Shown piece after piece: positions 1 to 11,755 of a stretch of DNA of 64,000 nucleotides. The notes beneath the pieces are model-generated. The model did not search any database and was not told the DNA's origin. It saw nothing but the letters and a program-made list of their open reading frames with translations. Source of the stretch: Siphonodentalium dalli. Its lineage: Eukaryota > Mollusca > Scaphopoda > Gadilida > Siphonodentaliidae. A program made the position numbers and the translations under genes. Location of the stretch: NCBI GenBank assembly GCA_032622095.1, contig CP136069.1, positions 154,989,043-155,053,042 on the forward strand, read 5' to 3'. Each line of letters starts with the position of its first letter. Position 1 is the first letter of the stretch.

Positions 1-150
1 CCTCGCATATATAAGAGAATGCACTGGCTTACAAGATCAAGGTAAATATTGTTAGGCCAATGCATTCTCTCATATGTACGAGGCTCCCTATAAGAGAATG
101 CATAGGCACATGATTTTCACCAAAAAAAAATGAAGTTCCAGTAATCACAA
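1..150. repeat. Edge-truncated hairpin MITE fragment
   Basis: Carries diverged copies of the shared hairpin arm (catatataagagaatgca and ccaatgcattctctcat) around 1-110, cut by the window edge. Related to the TTAA hairpin MITEs elsewhere in the window. Confidence 0.6.
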
Positions 151-339
151 TATTGCAAAAACAATATTAAGAGAGGAATTACATGATTAAATATATGAAC
201 ATATTATATCAACAAAATGAGTTTATGATTGATCTATATAAGTACTGAATAATTAAAATATACAACAGCTCTCTCCTTTTGAATTGAGTTTGCACCTCTA
301 ACAATGTAAATTTTGTTGAATTATGTTGTGCATTGGCGC

Positions 340-739
340 TTAACCCTTTACCCAACAAATCGGCCAAAACCGACCAAATAAAGCTTCAACAGCCTAAAAT
401 ATCTTCGGTCTGTCTCAATAGAACCATACAAATATGGATATCATTGGAACCGGCTCCTTGACCACATTGTGATAGTTACAGTTATGCCCTGTGCCAATGC
501 ATTCTCTTATATATGCGAGTCGACCATAGGTCGCCTCGCATATATAAGAGAATGCATTGGCCTAAATAAAATCTTTTTTTAACACTTTTTACCATTTTTT
601 CTTACATTCTTTAACAATTTTATAATTTTTAATGTGTTAAGCCAATGCATTCTCTTATATATGCGAGGCGACCTATGGTCGACTCGCATATATAAGAGAA
701 TGCATTGGCACCGGGCCCTTCTGTTGGGTAAAGGGTTAA
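340..739 (+). mobile_element. TTAA MITE family A, copy 1
   Basis: 400 bp between TTAA at 340-343 and 736-739. Ends TTAACCCTTTACCCAACA and its reverse complement. Contains two 69-bp hairpins (493-561 and 641-709) separated by a T/A-rich spacer. TTAA targets point to piggyBac- or Kolobok-type mobilisation; no coding capacity. Confidence 0.88.
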
Positions 740-982
740 AGGACATGAGATAGCCATTGTTCTTAGAACTTCATCGCATGTTAAAACCTTTATTATGTAA
801 ACATTACTGTTACAGTGCCAGCCATTCTATCTACTAACAGTTGAGCAAATTCTAATTAAATCATGAATGTTTATATTATAAAAGGTCAGAGCAATGGAAA
901 ATATGCCAGAAGCCCAGATTTTTAACTAAAACAATTCATTCACAATTGTATTGTGCGATGTTTGTTGAAAAAATGACTTTCA
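740..982. other. No feature recognised
   Basis: AT-rich spacer between two TTAA elements. I see no open reading frame, repeat or signal in it. Confidence 0.5.
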
Positions 983-2450
983 TTAACTCTTTCGCTGCCA
1001 CCTGCCACCACAGACATACCCCCCAGTGCCACGCATCCTGTACATATATCCATGTATTTCAGGTATATATGGGTAATACATTATATCTCAAGCAGTTTCT
1101 AATATAATTAGTTGAAACTTCACATGTATATAGACATAGGTATATCCTGTCGAATGCCGCCGTGGACACGCCCACCAAGGTCACGTGACATTGGCGGCCA
1201 TCTTGGATTAGTGGCTATTTGCCGGTATATGTACAGTTTGTGTGGGTATGCATGGGTGTGTTGTTTGTTTTCTAATTTTCAACCCAATTATACGATGTCC
1301 AACAGTAAGGTACACGGGAGTAACATATATGAACATACTTTGGACATAAAATAGGTCACGTGACCTTGGCGTCCATCTTGGATTTATGCAAGTTGCCACC
1401 TATTTGTAGCAAAATGGGATACAATGGCGCACTTTGTTGAGTTCGTGCTTTTGTTGCTTGAATATTCCCTGATAGGTACAATTCCAAATATAGATATATA
1501 TATATAACCATGCATACCCACATGTATATATACCTGCAGGGGGACATATGACACTGTTCCGCCCCTTATAAGTCACGTGATCTTGACGGCCATCTTGAAT
1601 TTCAGGAAAATTGGTTTTCACGATGATTTATGTGAATTATATGGGTTACGCGGGCGTACGCATGGTCAACTCACCAGCATAATTAATTTAGTTGCCTGGT
1701 ATCACCACTGGAAAACGATACAATAGACAAGGGTTGTTCAAAACCAGTAAAGGTGTATTATAAGAAAACAACATTTGAAAATAATCCATTCTGGAAAGGA
1801 AAGTTTTGGCAAATTTTGCTACAAATAGGTGGCAACTTGCATAAATCCAAGATGGACGCCAAGTTAACGTGACCTATTTTATGTCCAAAGTATGTTCATA
1901 TATGTTACTCCCGTGTACCTTACTGTTGGACATCGTATAATTGGGTTGAAAATTAGAAAACAAACAACACACCCATGCATACCCACACAAACTGTACATA
2001 TACCGGCAAATAGCCACTAATCCAAGATGGCCGCCAATGTCACGTGACCTTGGTGGGCGTGTCCACGGCGGCATTCGACAGGATATACCTATGTCTATAT
2101 ACATGTGAAGTTTCAACTAATTATATTAGAAACTGCTTGAGATATAATGTATTACCCATATATACCTGAAATACATGGATATATGTACAGGATGCGTGGC
2201 ACTGGGGGGTATATTCCGGCTCTGACTGTACTCCCATAACGTCAGAAATAGCATTACCTTGATGACGTTGTCGCTTTAAATTGTTCGCGCGCAACAGTAC
2301 TACAGATAGAATCATTGTACACTATCAAACATGCCGGAAAGAATAGAGTTATATCCCATACATTAGACTACATACCAAATTCGCAAAAATGCGCGATTGG
2401 CAGTGACACGGGAGTTCGCATTTATGCGCGTTTGGCAGTGAAAGAGTTAA
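983..2450. mobile_element. Fold-back element with TTAA ends
   Basis: Termini TTAACTCTTTCGCTGCC and GGCAGTGAAAGAGTTAA enclose a very long inverted repeat. The arms lie at about 1,020-1,413 and 1,815-2,210 and are almost identical; the one clear difference is near 1,355/1,866. A ~400-bp loop separates them. The arms carry CACGTG and 'aagatgg' motifs. An identical 80-codon frame in each arm is a by-product of the symmetry. The near-identity of the arms suggests recent formation or gene conversion. Confidence 0.85.
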
Positions 2451-2700
2451 AGGTACTCAATCCGATCAGACGCTCCTAAATTACTATTTCTTTGGCTTCG
2501 GGGGTAAAAAATATTTGATTCGAGTCGAGGAACCCAAACATCAAAGCTCAGAGTGATCAGATATTGATTTTTGAAGTGTCTTAATTTCTCGAGATGTGGC
2601 CCAGAAAACACGTGTTTAAATGGACAAATTGTGGATGAAGATGGATAACTCTAAAATCAAGTGGTTATTATTACCATCTGAATGGATTGAGTACCTTTAA
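2447..2700. mobile_element. TTAA MITE abutting the fold-back element
   Basis: Ends TTAAAGGTACTCAATCC and GGATTGAGTACCTTTAA. Its left TTAA is the same four bases as the right TTAA of the fold-back element. Internal phrases such as 'tttggcttcggggg' and 'gatattgatttttgaa' recur at 33,650-33,760 and 40,495-40,610. Confidence 0.75.
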
Positions 2701-2940
2701 TGTTTACATAAATATGGTTTCAACATGCAAAATCTTGTCAGTGGAGAGTTATAAATAATAACAATGAGAATAAAGTGTCTCTTTTTTTCCCATGTTCTTC
2801 AAAGTGATCATGGATTTACAAACAATTTTGATTTTTCACATTTATCTATTGCAAATGCCTAATGTCTTTTTAATTAAAATAGACAATACCACAAGCCTTG
2901 AAATAGTGTGTCTCATTTATAGAATGAGGGATAACTGCAC

Positions 2941-3777
2941 CAGGGGTGGCGCCAGGATTTCCCCGACGGAGGGGCTATGGTCCCCGACAGGGGGGCTAGA
3001 CCGGTGACCGAAGGTCATCGGCGGCTGCCGAAGGCAGCCCCGGGGAGAGCGCGAGAGGGGTGTCCCCTCTCAAACGGGGGGTTTGGGGGACCTCCCCCAC
3101 GAAAATTTTGAAAATACATAGCCTGAGATCGATTCTGTAGTGTTCTGGTGTCAACATACACACTGTTCTAGGGGATCATAATTGTCACTTTTACTTGAGT
3201 ATTTGGAAAAAAAAATCAGCATATACAATAGTAATGACAATATGAAATTGATCTTAAGTTAACCTTTGATCATTTCGAGCATTTCTGAATTTTATGACGT
3301 CATTGTCAAATAATATTTGGTCTTTTGTTTGACACCCATTACAGGGCTGTTTTTTCGGCGACGCATAGGGAACGGGAAAAGGGAAGATTCGGCAGTGTGA
3401 GTCTGTGTGGAATTTGTAATACATGTAACACGACACACACGAGGATGGTGACGGCATCTATGACACCCTAACCCTATAGTTCCATGCACGAATTTAATAA
3501 GTATACGATATGACTCACGGTAGTCTCACGAGTGACTCGTGTCGAGTCTGTCGGACTAAAAATAGAACTCTGGTAATGTGATTCATTAACTCTGCACGCC
3601 CACGTCGATTTGTTAATCACCAGTGCACGTGTTTCGAGTCGCGGATTTTCCAATGTTTATCGTCTTTGCATAATTTTATCTCCCCGACGAATTTGGCAGA
3701 TATCCCCGACGGGGGGGCTGACCATCCCCGACGGGGGGGCTGTAGCCCCCCCTGACCCCCCCTTGGCGCCACCCCTG
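2941..3777. mobile_element. Non-autonomous hAT element with perfect 8-bp target duplication
   Basis: 837 bp with inverted ends CAGGGGTGGCGCCA and TGGCGCCACCCCTG, flanked on both sides by aactgcac (2,933-2,940 and 3,778-3,785). Subterminal repeats of a tccccgacggggggct type lie inside both ends. No transposase is present. The CAGGGGTG end and 8-bp duplication are characteristic of hAT transposons. It sits within or just beyond the 3' UTR of the ABCA gene. Confidence 0.9.
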
Positions 3778-3785
3778 AACTGCAC

Positions 3786-4001
3786 TAAAAGAAAGTCTGA
3801 CCAAGCTCATAATCGCTGTAGCACAGGTTGCCATGTGTTCATGGACAGAGGAAATGACAGACACGCTGATTCCAATATACCCATCCCCAACTTAGTTGCA
3901 GATGGTATAATTAGAGAACAAAAAGCACCCCATTGGCCTCTGTTTACTGACAAATGTTTACAAACAAACAACCAACTCATCACATAGCAAGTTATCACAG
4001 A
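3786..4001 (-). other. Probable start of ABCA1-like 3' UTR
   Basis: The 216 bases after the stop codon (reading leftwards) up to the target duplication of the hAT element at 3,778-3,785. I see no convincing AATAAA on the minus strand here. The untranslated region either ends by a weaker signal or runs into or past the hAT insertion. Confidence 0.4.
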
Positions 4002-4156
4002 TCAAGCAATTGATGTGAGATTCGATGATTTCTTCAGATCAATTTGGAATGTTGAGGTTCGTGGTGCCGACGCCTGGATGAGACCAACAGTGCTTCCTCT
4101 AATGCTCTCCTCATCTTCATCAGGCAGCACATCTCCGAAACTGCTTTGTCTTGAAA
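4002..4156 (-). CDS. ABCA1-like: ABCA1-like terminal exon
   Basis: Residues 728-778, starting FSRQSSFGDVLPDEDEESIR and ending SSNLTSIA followed by TGA at 4,002-4,004. Serine-rich and acidic. The last residues SIA do not form the PDZ-binding end (ESYV) known from vertebrate ABCA1. The acceptor is cttatttcag; phase with the previous exon is correct. There is little family conservation here, so the assignment rests on splice signals and phase. Confidence 0.8.
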
Positions 4157-4256
4157 CTGAAATAAGAAATTAATCACTATAACTTTTGTAGCCTGTCATC
4201 AGTTGGCCATAAATTGCCAAAAAATTCTAGAATCTATCTACTAGTATATGAAACCC

Positions 4257-7200
4257 TAGTCCGAGATCGCGCGCATAGCCTTCTTATGACACGAGTTACG
4301 CCCAATCTGTGGCGGGAATCTGTGGTGTATTTTACTCGATTTACCTAACAAAGCAATACATGATGCTATATTTGTCGGAAAGAGTGACATCTTATGGTCA
4401 GAATGGTGTATAATAATCTAACTTTAATGTTAAATTACACATAGAATATTCCGGTTGATTGCCACAAACATCGTTGTTTTTTCTGTTTGTTTACTTAAAG
4501 GATTACAATGCTCATGAAACAACAAAACTTTATCGGAAAGCCACCCCTATTGTGATCACAATAATCCAAGTCCCATAAAAATCGCGTAATAAATAAGCCG
4601 AGAAATAAATAAATAATACCGCCACCGGTTGTCGGCTATCTCCGTTGCAAAACCTCGCATGACGTCAAGCGAGGTAAACTAATTAAAAACACGGAATCGG
4701 AGTCGGAGTTAATTGTGTCTACCTATATGACGATGGAAAATCCGGAATAGACATCAGCGCGTGAGCGTGATGGAATTACTGCAGGGCATATCAATAGCAT
4801 TGTGTGCACGTGGTTAATTGTCATCGCGCGGTGAGTTTTATTCACTTGTGATTTGTCTTAAGCGCTGTTTGGAAAGTTATTGTTTTGACAAAAAAACTAT
4901 AGAAGGCCGATTGAGCGGGGTAGGTAACACTTTTGTGTCAAAAATAAAGCTTATAAAAACACGAGCAGGCATGTGAACTCTATTCGGGCGCGTGTTCACG
5001 ATGTTGCTTTAACTTTTTCGTATATATGCCCCGAGTGTCCCGTATTTACAATCATTCATTCGTAACAATGCCATATAAATGCAGTGTTTTCGGCTGTGGC
5101 CGGTCTAGTGACTCTCAGTTAGGTATAATGCTGTATTCATTTCCAAACGATTTTCGTTTACGTGCCATTTGGCGGGATTTCTGTGGGAAACCCGTTGCGC
5201 AAAATCAGAAACCGATTACACATACCAAATAAAGAGCGTTTAATTTGACAAGTCAGTCGTGGTTACGAATACATACAATTGCAGTTAAAGTGGAGAGTAT
5301 GTTGAATAATTCACAATAACAACTATTCTAAGTCGATTCCCCATTTCCTTCACCATGGCTCAATAAAGAGCGTTCCATGTTAAGAGTTTTCTGAATATGG
5401 TACGAATAAAAAGAGTTTAATAAAGCGGAAATATGACTTGGAAGGATATATAAAGCATGCATATCGGAAGTTCGTGTACATGTATTGACCTGTATTGGTG
5501 TAATCAGTAAAAACAATCACGATGACAACTGTTCTAAGTCCAGTCCCTTTACATTGACGCAATAAAGAGCGTTCACTACTACGATATATTGCGAATAAAG
5601 AACGCTTGTATATGTGCTTACATATTAAACCGGATTATTATCCCTCCTTCAAAAAGTGTTATATATGATTGGATGTTTAAACGAACCACGGCGAACGTTT
5701 ATATATTTTTATGATACTATTGTTATGCGTAATTGACACATAGAGGTCGAGTTATGACCTGCATATTCAATAGACTGTATCGCTAGAGTGTTAATTTTAT
5801 AGGCCAATAACCACGCATAAACGCAGTGTTTATATAGATAAATGCGCGCAAAACTGAATAATATACGGGCATGGCTTTATAGTAACAACACATCGCGATA
5901 CATATAATAATAATAACACGATAAAGACATTTAATTACGAGAACGGCGATGTTTTGCATTCGTAGTGTGATAACGCGACAATTTTCAAAGGACGCGATCG
6001 ACTACATGCAAACTTAAAATACTGCCGTAGCGTATCTATGCGTTGTCGGTGGGTTACCACGTGATCGATCACGTGCTATGCTTCTGTTTACATGTGACAA
6101 TCACGTGATCGGGCCGATGATCACGTGACTTCGTCTACAACAAAATCTTCGGCTAACTTCGGAATTTTTTTATAATCGTTATAAAAATAACGAATGGCGG
6201 CCAAATATTAGATTATATGCGCCCAATGGGCATTATATATATATATTATCGGTATATTGAAAGAAAATATAATTGTTTTTTCAGCACCCTATTCCTTTAA
6301 CTGAAAGCCGAACTCAGGTTCCGAAGAACTTCGGCATTGTCCGGTGTTTGTTCTGAGTATTCTAGTTTCCGTTTCTATATATAGCGCGGGGGTTTTCCGA
6401 ACAAAATGGTGAAAACCGATCGCCGCAAAGTCCAGTTTCCAATGTGCTTTGAGAACAATTCCCGCACTAAAAACTTAATGACATAATGGAGGATCAGAAA
6501 GGTAGTTTTGTTGACAATTTTCGCAAGCAACTTGTCAAAATTGGAGCAAATTAGAACTCTTGTGTCTGACTTGCCATGCGTGTGATTTTCATCCATGTGC
6601 ATTTTGACTTTTGTGTTGATAAAATAATCGGAGAACCGAATCACACAGTTTCGAAATATAGTTCTTCCGTTTTAGTGGGACTTTTCAAACTTAAGGTTAA
6701 AAATTTATACAAATTTTGTTTGATTTTTTGTGTGCTTAACAAGAGCCGTATATTGCTCTGTTCTCTTAGTATATATCTTAATTTCGCTGAAGTCCACCAA
6801 ATGTGGGAAATGTAGCACCATATTATTTATTCTAATGTTCGTTGTGTTTACACTGTTTTAAACTTTGAGAGGGTTGTAATTCCCCGTAATTTATTTAATG
6901 TATTACATTTATATCTTCAATGTTTAATTAATCTATTTATTTTTTATTTATTGACACACATAATTACGATTACAATGGAGAATTCATCGTAATTTGCGTT
7001 GTCAGTCGAAAATCTACGGAATATTTTCAACGGAAAATGCCGAACACAGTTCGCGAGGTCAACTGAGTTCGCATACTTTTAAAAATTTGTAAACATTGCG
7101 GTAAATGTCTCTTTTCGCATTAAATTACCGCTTTCAATTCACAACTGATGTGGGTTTCAGATCAAATAGCATGTCTTCTGCGGAAAATATCCGTTTATTG

Positions 7201-7362
7201 TCGCAATTGTGATATTTTATTTCATATAATTGTGGTTTTATTTGAGCGGGTCACTAACGCTTAAGTCGTGTCATAGGAATGCATGGGCCTGGAACTCGGA
7301 CTAAAGACCGGCACCTCCATCCCAATATCTTAGCCGGCTTTAGTACGAGAAGACTTGGACTA
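4257..7362. mobile_element. THAP-containing DNA transposon (P-like), degenerate
   Basis: 3.1 kb flanked by the direct repeat atgaaaccc (4,248-4,256 and 7,363-7,371). Left end TAGTCCGAGATCGCGCGCAT; right end reads TAGTCCAAG when inverted. A second inverted match to the left end lies about 55 bp in (tatgacacga shared). It holds a THAP-domain fragment, several 'aataaagagcgtt' repeats (5,229; 5,363; 5,562; 5,591) and a cluster of CACGTG sites around 6,058-6,128. THAP domains occur in P-superfamily transposases, and 8-9-bp duplications fit that superfamily; the assignment is inferred. It lies in the last ABCA intron. Confidence 0.65.
5068..5232 (+). pseudogene. THAP zinc-finger domain fragment
   Basis: From the Met at 5,068 the frame reads MPYKCSVFGCGRSS, then LYSFPNDFRLRAIWRDFCGK and a stop at 5,230-5,232. 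A Met-Pro start, Cys-x4-Cys, a later F-P and a Trp about ten residues on match the first half of the THAP (C2CH) DNA-binding domain. The second Cys/His pair is missing, either across an intron or lost. An in-frame upstream Met at 5,026 exists, but THAP domains sit at the N-terminus, so 5,068 is preferred. I see no transposase catalytic domain. Confidence 0.7.
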
Positions 7363-7372
7363 ATGAAACCCA

Positions 7373-7766
7373 AGTGTTTGTGTTAGTTTCTGTCTGTAAC
7401 TCTGTCACTATTTTTGCGAATTTAAAAATATATGACGCTCATGTCCCATTACGCCTAATTTTGACCATTTCGATACAGATACAGATTGAACAGACAGGTT
7501 TCCTGGTTGAGATTTCGAACTCATTATAAATTGGTAACTATTGTTTAATAATGCGTTAGAGACCTTTCGCAAAATCACGATTATGATTATGGATATGGAT
7601 AATATCCTGCCAGTATATGGCCAGAAATTTGATCTTTACGCATGGGGTTCTTATGGGAGACAAAATATACCCTACACAGTTTAATTATGTGCAGATGTCA
7701 TTTCAGGAAGCTCCAGTCATGGAAGTGTTAGTACCATAGTTACCATATTTATGCTTATGAACTTAC
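7373..7766. other. Intron sequence with a TIR fragment
   Basis: Contains 'agagacctttcgcaaaatca' at about 7,558, matching the left end of the TIR element at 47,729-48,779. Otherwise I see nothing. Confidence 0.45.
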
Positions 7767-7872
7767 AGGATCCATCGTAGAGACTCGCTGATTCAGCAAT
7801 ATCAGCTGGAAGCTTGTTCTCTTCATCTTCATCCAGCTGATCAGTCTGCAGCTTAGCAAAATTAATAAACAC
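7767..7872 (-). CDS. ABCA1-like: ABCA1-like exon: VFINFAK tail segment
   Basis: Residues 693-727, VFINFAKLQTDQLDEDEENK and then LPADIAESASLYDGS. The V-F-x-N-F-A motif is near the C-terminus of ABCA1 (known there to be functionally important). The acidic stretch after it is less conserved. Acceptor ctgtttcag, donor gtaagt. Confidence 0.93.
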
Positions 7873-8454
7873 CTGAAACAGAGGTCAAGGGCCAAAGGTT
7901 ATAGAATACAAGCCAAGTGGCAGAATATCTGTCTGAAGACTTGTGAAACCAATATATATATATAGGAGAATAGTACTCAAGCAGATGAATTGTTAACATT
8001 TTAAAATTGCTTTAAATCACTATTATGTGGCATTTTCGCATTATATCACCGCATTATATCACCGCTATATGTGACCACACATTGCTATTCAACAGGTTTC
8101 AGACATATACAGCTGATAACTGTTGCCACAGTTGAGGGCGAATTGCATCTGAAGAAAACATGGGTTATGCAATCTAGTAGTAGTTACTATCATAGTACAC
8201 ATATATCTACCAAGATGAATGTGGAATGTTTGCACAAGACCTCTGGGCTTTCCGTGGCTACAAACAGTGGACTGACTCATACAAGTGAATCCGGATTGTT
8301 TTCGATTGATAATAATCGCAGACTGGGTCACTTTTCTCATTGCTCTCTCTCTCTCTCCTCTCTCATTAGCTACTGATCATTCAAAATGTGGAGTGTGCAC
8401 ATACATGTCACCTTGATTCAGTTCCGTGACATGATTCCAGGTTATTTGAAGCAA

Positions 8455-8690
8455 TTTATTTAGTCATACAAAGAGTAAATTCCAAGATGGCCACTGGCGG
8501 CCATGTTTTTCAACGAATTTCGTTCAAAATAGGAGGCTCCCATCTAGAGATCACCCTGAAGATCCATATGAAGTCTGGTGATCATCAGATGGGAGCTGTG
8601 GTCTGACTTATAGTGTCTCGTCTTAAAACGACGGCAATGTTGGATGCCATCTTGTCGTGTGTAGATGGCCACTTATTTTTTGTGTTAACA
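8455..8690 (+). repeat. AAGATGGC repeat unit, isolated copy
   Basis: One unit of the repeat built on 'ccaagatggccactggcggc', followed by 'ggaggctcccatctagagat' and 'atatgaagt'. Same family as the arrays at 17, 27.5, 36 and 58.6 kb. Confidence 0.75.
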
Positions 8691-9704
8691 TTGCTTAAAG
8701 TCATTAGCTTCACTCCCGGTGGGTATATATTTCATGTCAGACAGAACTGTATCCGATATACCATAAGAAAGGTCATAAAAATCTAGAAATAAAACCCCAA
8801 GGTTGCATATTATTGATGCGGTATTCGCCCCGTATTAAATTGTTGAAAACTGCGGTCAGAGTAAGAAATCTTCTCAGATACAACCACATTTTTGGCGCGA
8901 ATCATCGCATGGAGGTCATGGAATTATATTCGGAAGAAATCGGAACCGTCCGAAAAACGACGATCAGCTGGCACGCACGGTTGACAGAACAGCCAAAACA
9001 ATAGCCGGCATGTCGATAACCGAAAGTAGATTCAACAAAACACAAACTAGATAATGTGATTATGTCTTGATTTTTGCATCGATATCTCATGTTTTCTAAT
9101 TGAAATGTTGAGAATTAATTGGCAACTAACAAAGTGTACACACTGTGTATATGTTATATATGGATTGTTTGCAAATTTAGGCGCGAATGGGTATTCACAG
9201 CATGCAAAATACGATTGGCAGACCTCCGAACCGATCAGCTGATCCAGGTCGTCATGCTTCTCATCGATTGAAAATAAACAAATCGGGGTATTCCTGCCCT
9301 TCTTATCAAACGTCAACACATTTGGTCGAATTTAAGATGAAGTTATCTGCAATGGCATTATTGACTTCTGTAAATGGAAATTATTAGCAATATTTCAAAC
9401 GCAGAGAGTGCATGAACCACCGATCGATCTATAAATTATAATAGCCCAATCGGGCTGAACTAGATTGATTGGTCTTCCTGGCATAGTGGTTGCTGCTGTA
9501 AGAGAGGGAACTCTAAATTTCTTAAATATAAAAATTTTGTTTGTTTTCAGATTTGTACAAGTTTATAATGAATATTACTAGAAATTTTTATTTTCATTGT
9601 CTTTCATTAGTTTCAAAATAAATGAGAATTTTTTTTAATTGGTAGAAACAGCTGGTCGAAAGAACAATTTAGAGTACTCCCCTTATCCCAGATTCACTTT
9701 ATAG
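8691..9704. other. No gene recognised
   Basis: Short frames at 8,813-9,004 and 9,047-9,387 on both strands overlap one another and show no domain or bias that I recognise. Treated as intron sequence. Confidence 0.5.
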
Positions 9705-11755
9705 TAGCTAATTACTCTTAAGCATAAATTATTTATGCTTAAGCATAATTAACTTACGATAAGCGTAATACATTTGAATTACGCTTAAGTGTAATTGGGT
9801 TCATCAGCTATCTCACCTCTATGGGAGGAAGCCAAATTAACATTTAATTAATAATTGAGCTAAAGCCCCCCCCCCCCAATCAAGGAATCTCTAATTACAC
9901 TTAAGTGCAATATGAATATTTCTTATCGCGCTTAAGTGCAATAAGAAGATTCCTTATTGCGCTTAGAGATTCCTTATTGCGCTTAAGTGCAATTCGATAT
10001 TCCTTTTTGTGCTAAAGTGCAATAAGATATTCCTTATTGTGCTAAGCGCAATTAGATATTTCCTTATTGAACTTAATCGCAATTATATCTTCCCTTATTA
10101 TATCGCTTAAGCTCAATTATATCGCTTAAGCTCTATTATTTATTAAATGTTAATTTGGCTCCCCATATACCTCATGTATATTGGTATAACCTGATGTAGG
10201 TTACTGGCATTAGTAATGCGGTTGCATCCATTTCAGCTTGAGGGGAGTTCAATGAGAGTGTATATGAATTACGTTTAAGCGTACTTCATTTACGCTTAAG
10301 CGCGGAACTCATTTACACTTAAGCATAATTAATATGAATAATGGGGGAGTCTAAACTGATGTTTGATTGATGTCTTATTGCCAGAGTAAATTTGAGTTTA
10401 GAGGAAATCGCATGGGAGACAGCCTTTTCAAATATATTATTTATTAGTGTAAATCAATTGCGCTCAAGCGCAAAAAATATGTGTCTAATAATATATTTGC
10501 GCTTTAGCATAAAATTGCCATAAATGTGATCTATTATATGGGAGGCCCTTTTCACATTTATTATTTATTTACGCTTAAGCGCAAATAACCTCTATCATTT
10601 GCAATTAAGCAAATAGATCATATTTGCGCTTAAGCGCAAATCATTTGCACTTAAGCGCAAATAAAAATCAATATGCATTGATCCCCCCTGAATTAATTTT
10701 ACATGGCACAGGCCTAATCACATCACTAAAGTTGATATAGCCCCACCATATGAGGGAAACAATCCCCCAGAAACCCCAAGATCTGTTTTATGACCATGGA
10801 AATGATATAGATCTGTGTAGGATATGTCTCTTTTATAAAATATACTATATCTCTGGGATGGCGACACAAATTCTTGGGGACAGGGATGCTGATATTATGA
10901 AAATAGGGGTTTTTCCCCAACTTCAAGTCAATGAGTACACCATATGAGGGAAGCAAACCCCAGTAACCCCTAATTCCCTATTTATGGCCATGGAAATGGT
11001 ATATATCTGTGCAGGAGATAATAAAATATACATGAGCTCTGGGAGTGAGGCACCAAATCTTGGGACACCAGGGACAGAGATGCTGATATGCATATGGAAA
11101 TATGTTTTTTCTTCAACTTCGAGTCTGTATGGGGCTATTACTATGGGCCCATGCTAATATAATATGAGATGGACTCAATCATTCACATCAGAGGGATGTA
11201 ATGGAGTGTTAGGTATTTGCGCTTAAGCGCAAATAAATTGATAGACACATATTTGTGTTTAAGCGCAAATGATTTACGCTTAAGCACAAATATTTGCGCT
11301 TAAGCGCAAATAAATAATAAATGTGAAAAGGGCCTCCCATACTATTTCCGCTAAAGCGCATATGATTTGTATTTAAGTATAAATGATTTGCTCTTAAGTG
11401 CAAATGATTTACACTTAAGTGTAAATGATTTGCGATTAAGCAGAATCAGAATAAATGTGAAAACGGCTTCTCGTATAATCGCTTAAGCATAATTCATTTA
11501 TGATTAAGTGTAATTAATCTATCAATGAAAATAAATGACCAGTGAGCTTAAGCGTAAATCAATTACGCTTAAGCACACTTTAATCAATTACGCTTAAGCA
11601 CACTAGTCATAATTCTATTACTCATAGGAGTAATGCTTTATCTACATCATACGGTTAAGCGTAAGTGAAGTACGCTTTATATGTGTGCATTACACCTGAG
11701 TGTAATACATTACGCTTAATTGTAATTCACTTACGCTAAAGTGCAATTAGCTAAT
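9705..11755. repeat. Field of short GCGCTTAAGCGC-type palindromes
   Basis: About 2 kb in which 10-18-bp palindromes centred on CTTAAG (for example TTTGCGCTTAAGCGCAAA) recur dozens of times in slightly varied form. I count more than 20 CTTAAG sites by eye. The outer edges read tagctaattac and, inverted at the right, tagctaattgc. 'gggag...ccttttcaaatatattattt' near 10,410 and an inverted version near 11,310 suggest larger inverted structure. It lies in the intron between 7,873 and 16,036. Confidence 0.8.
10742..11135 (+). repeat. Diverged tandem duplication, ~200-bp unit, two copies
   Basis: Two head-to-tail copies, each starting 'caccatatgaggga', followed by 'atggccatggaaatg'-like and 'cttgggacaccagggacag'-like sections. 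Located in the middle of the palindrome field. Confidence 0.65.

Noticed and set aside
1112-2116. Two identical 80-codon frames on opposite strands
   Set aside because: They are the same sequence in the two arms of a fold-back element, so identity reflects the inverted repeat, not conserved coding.
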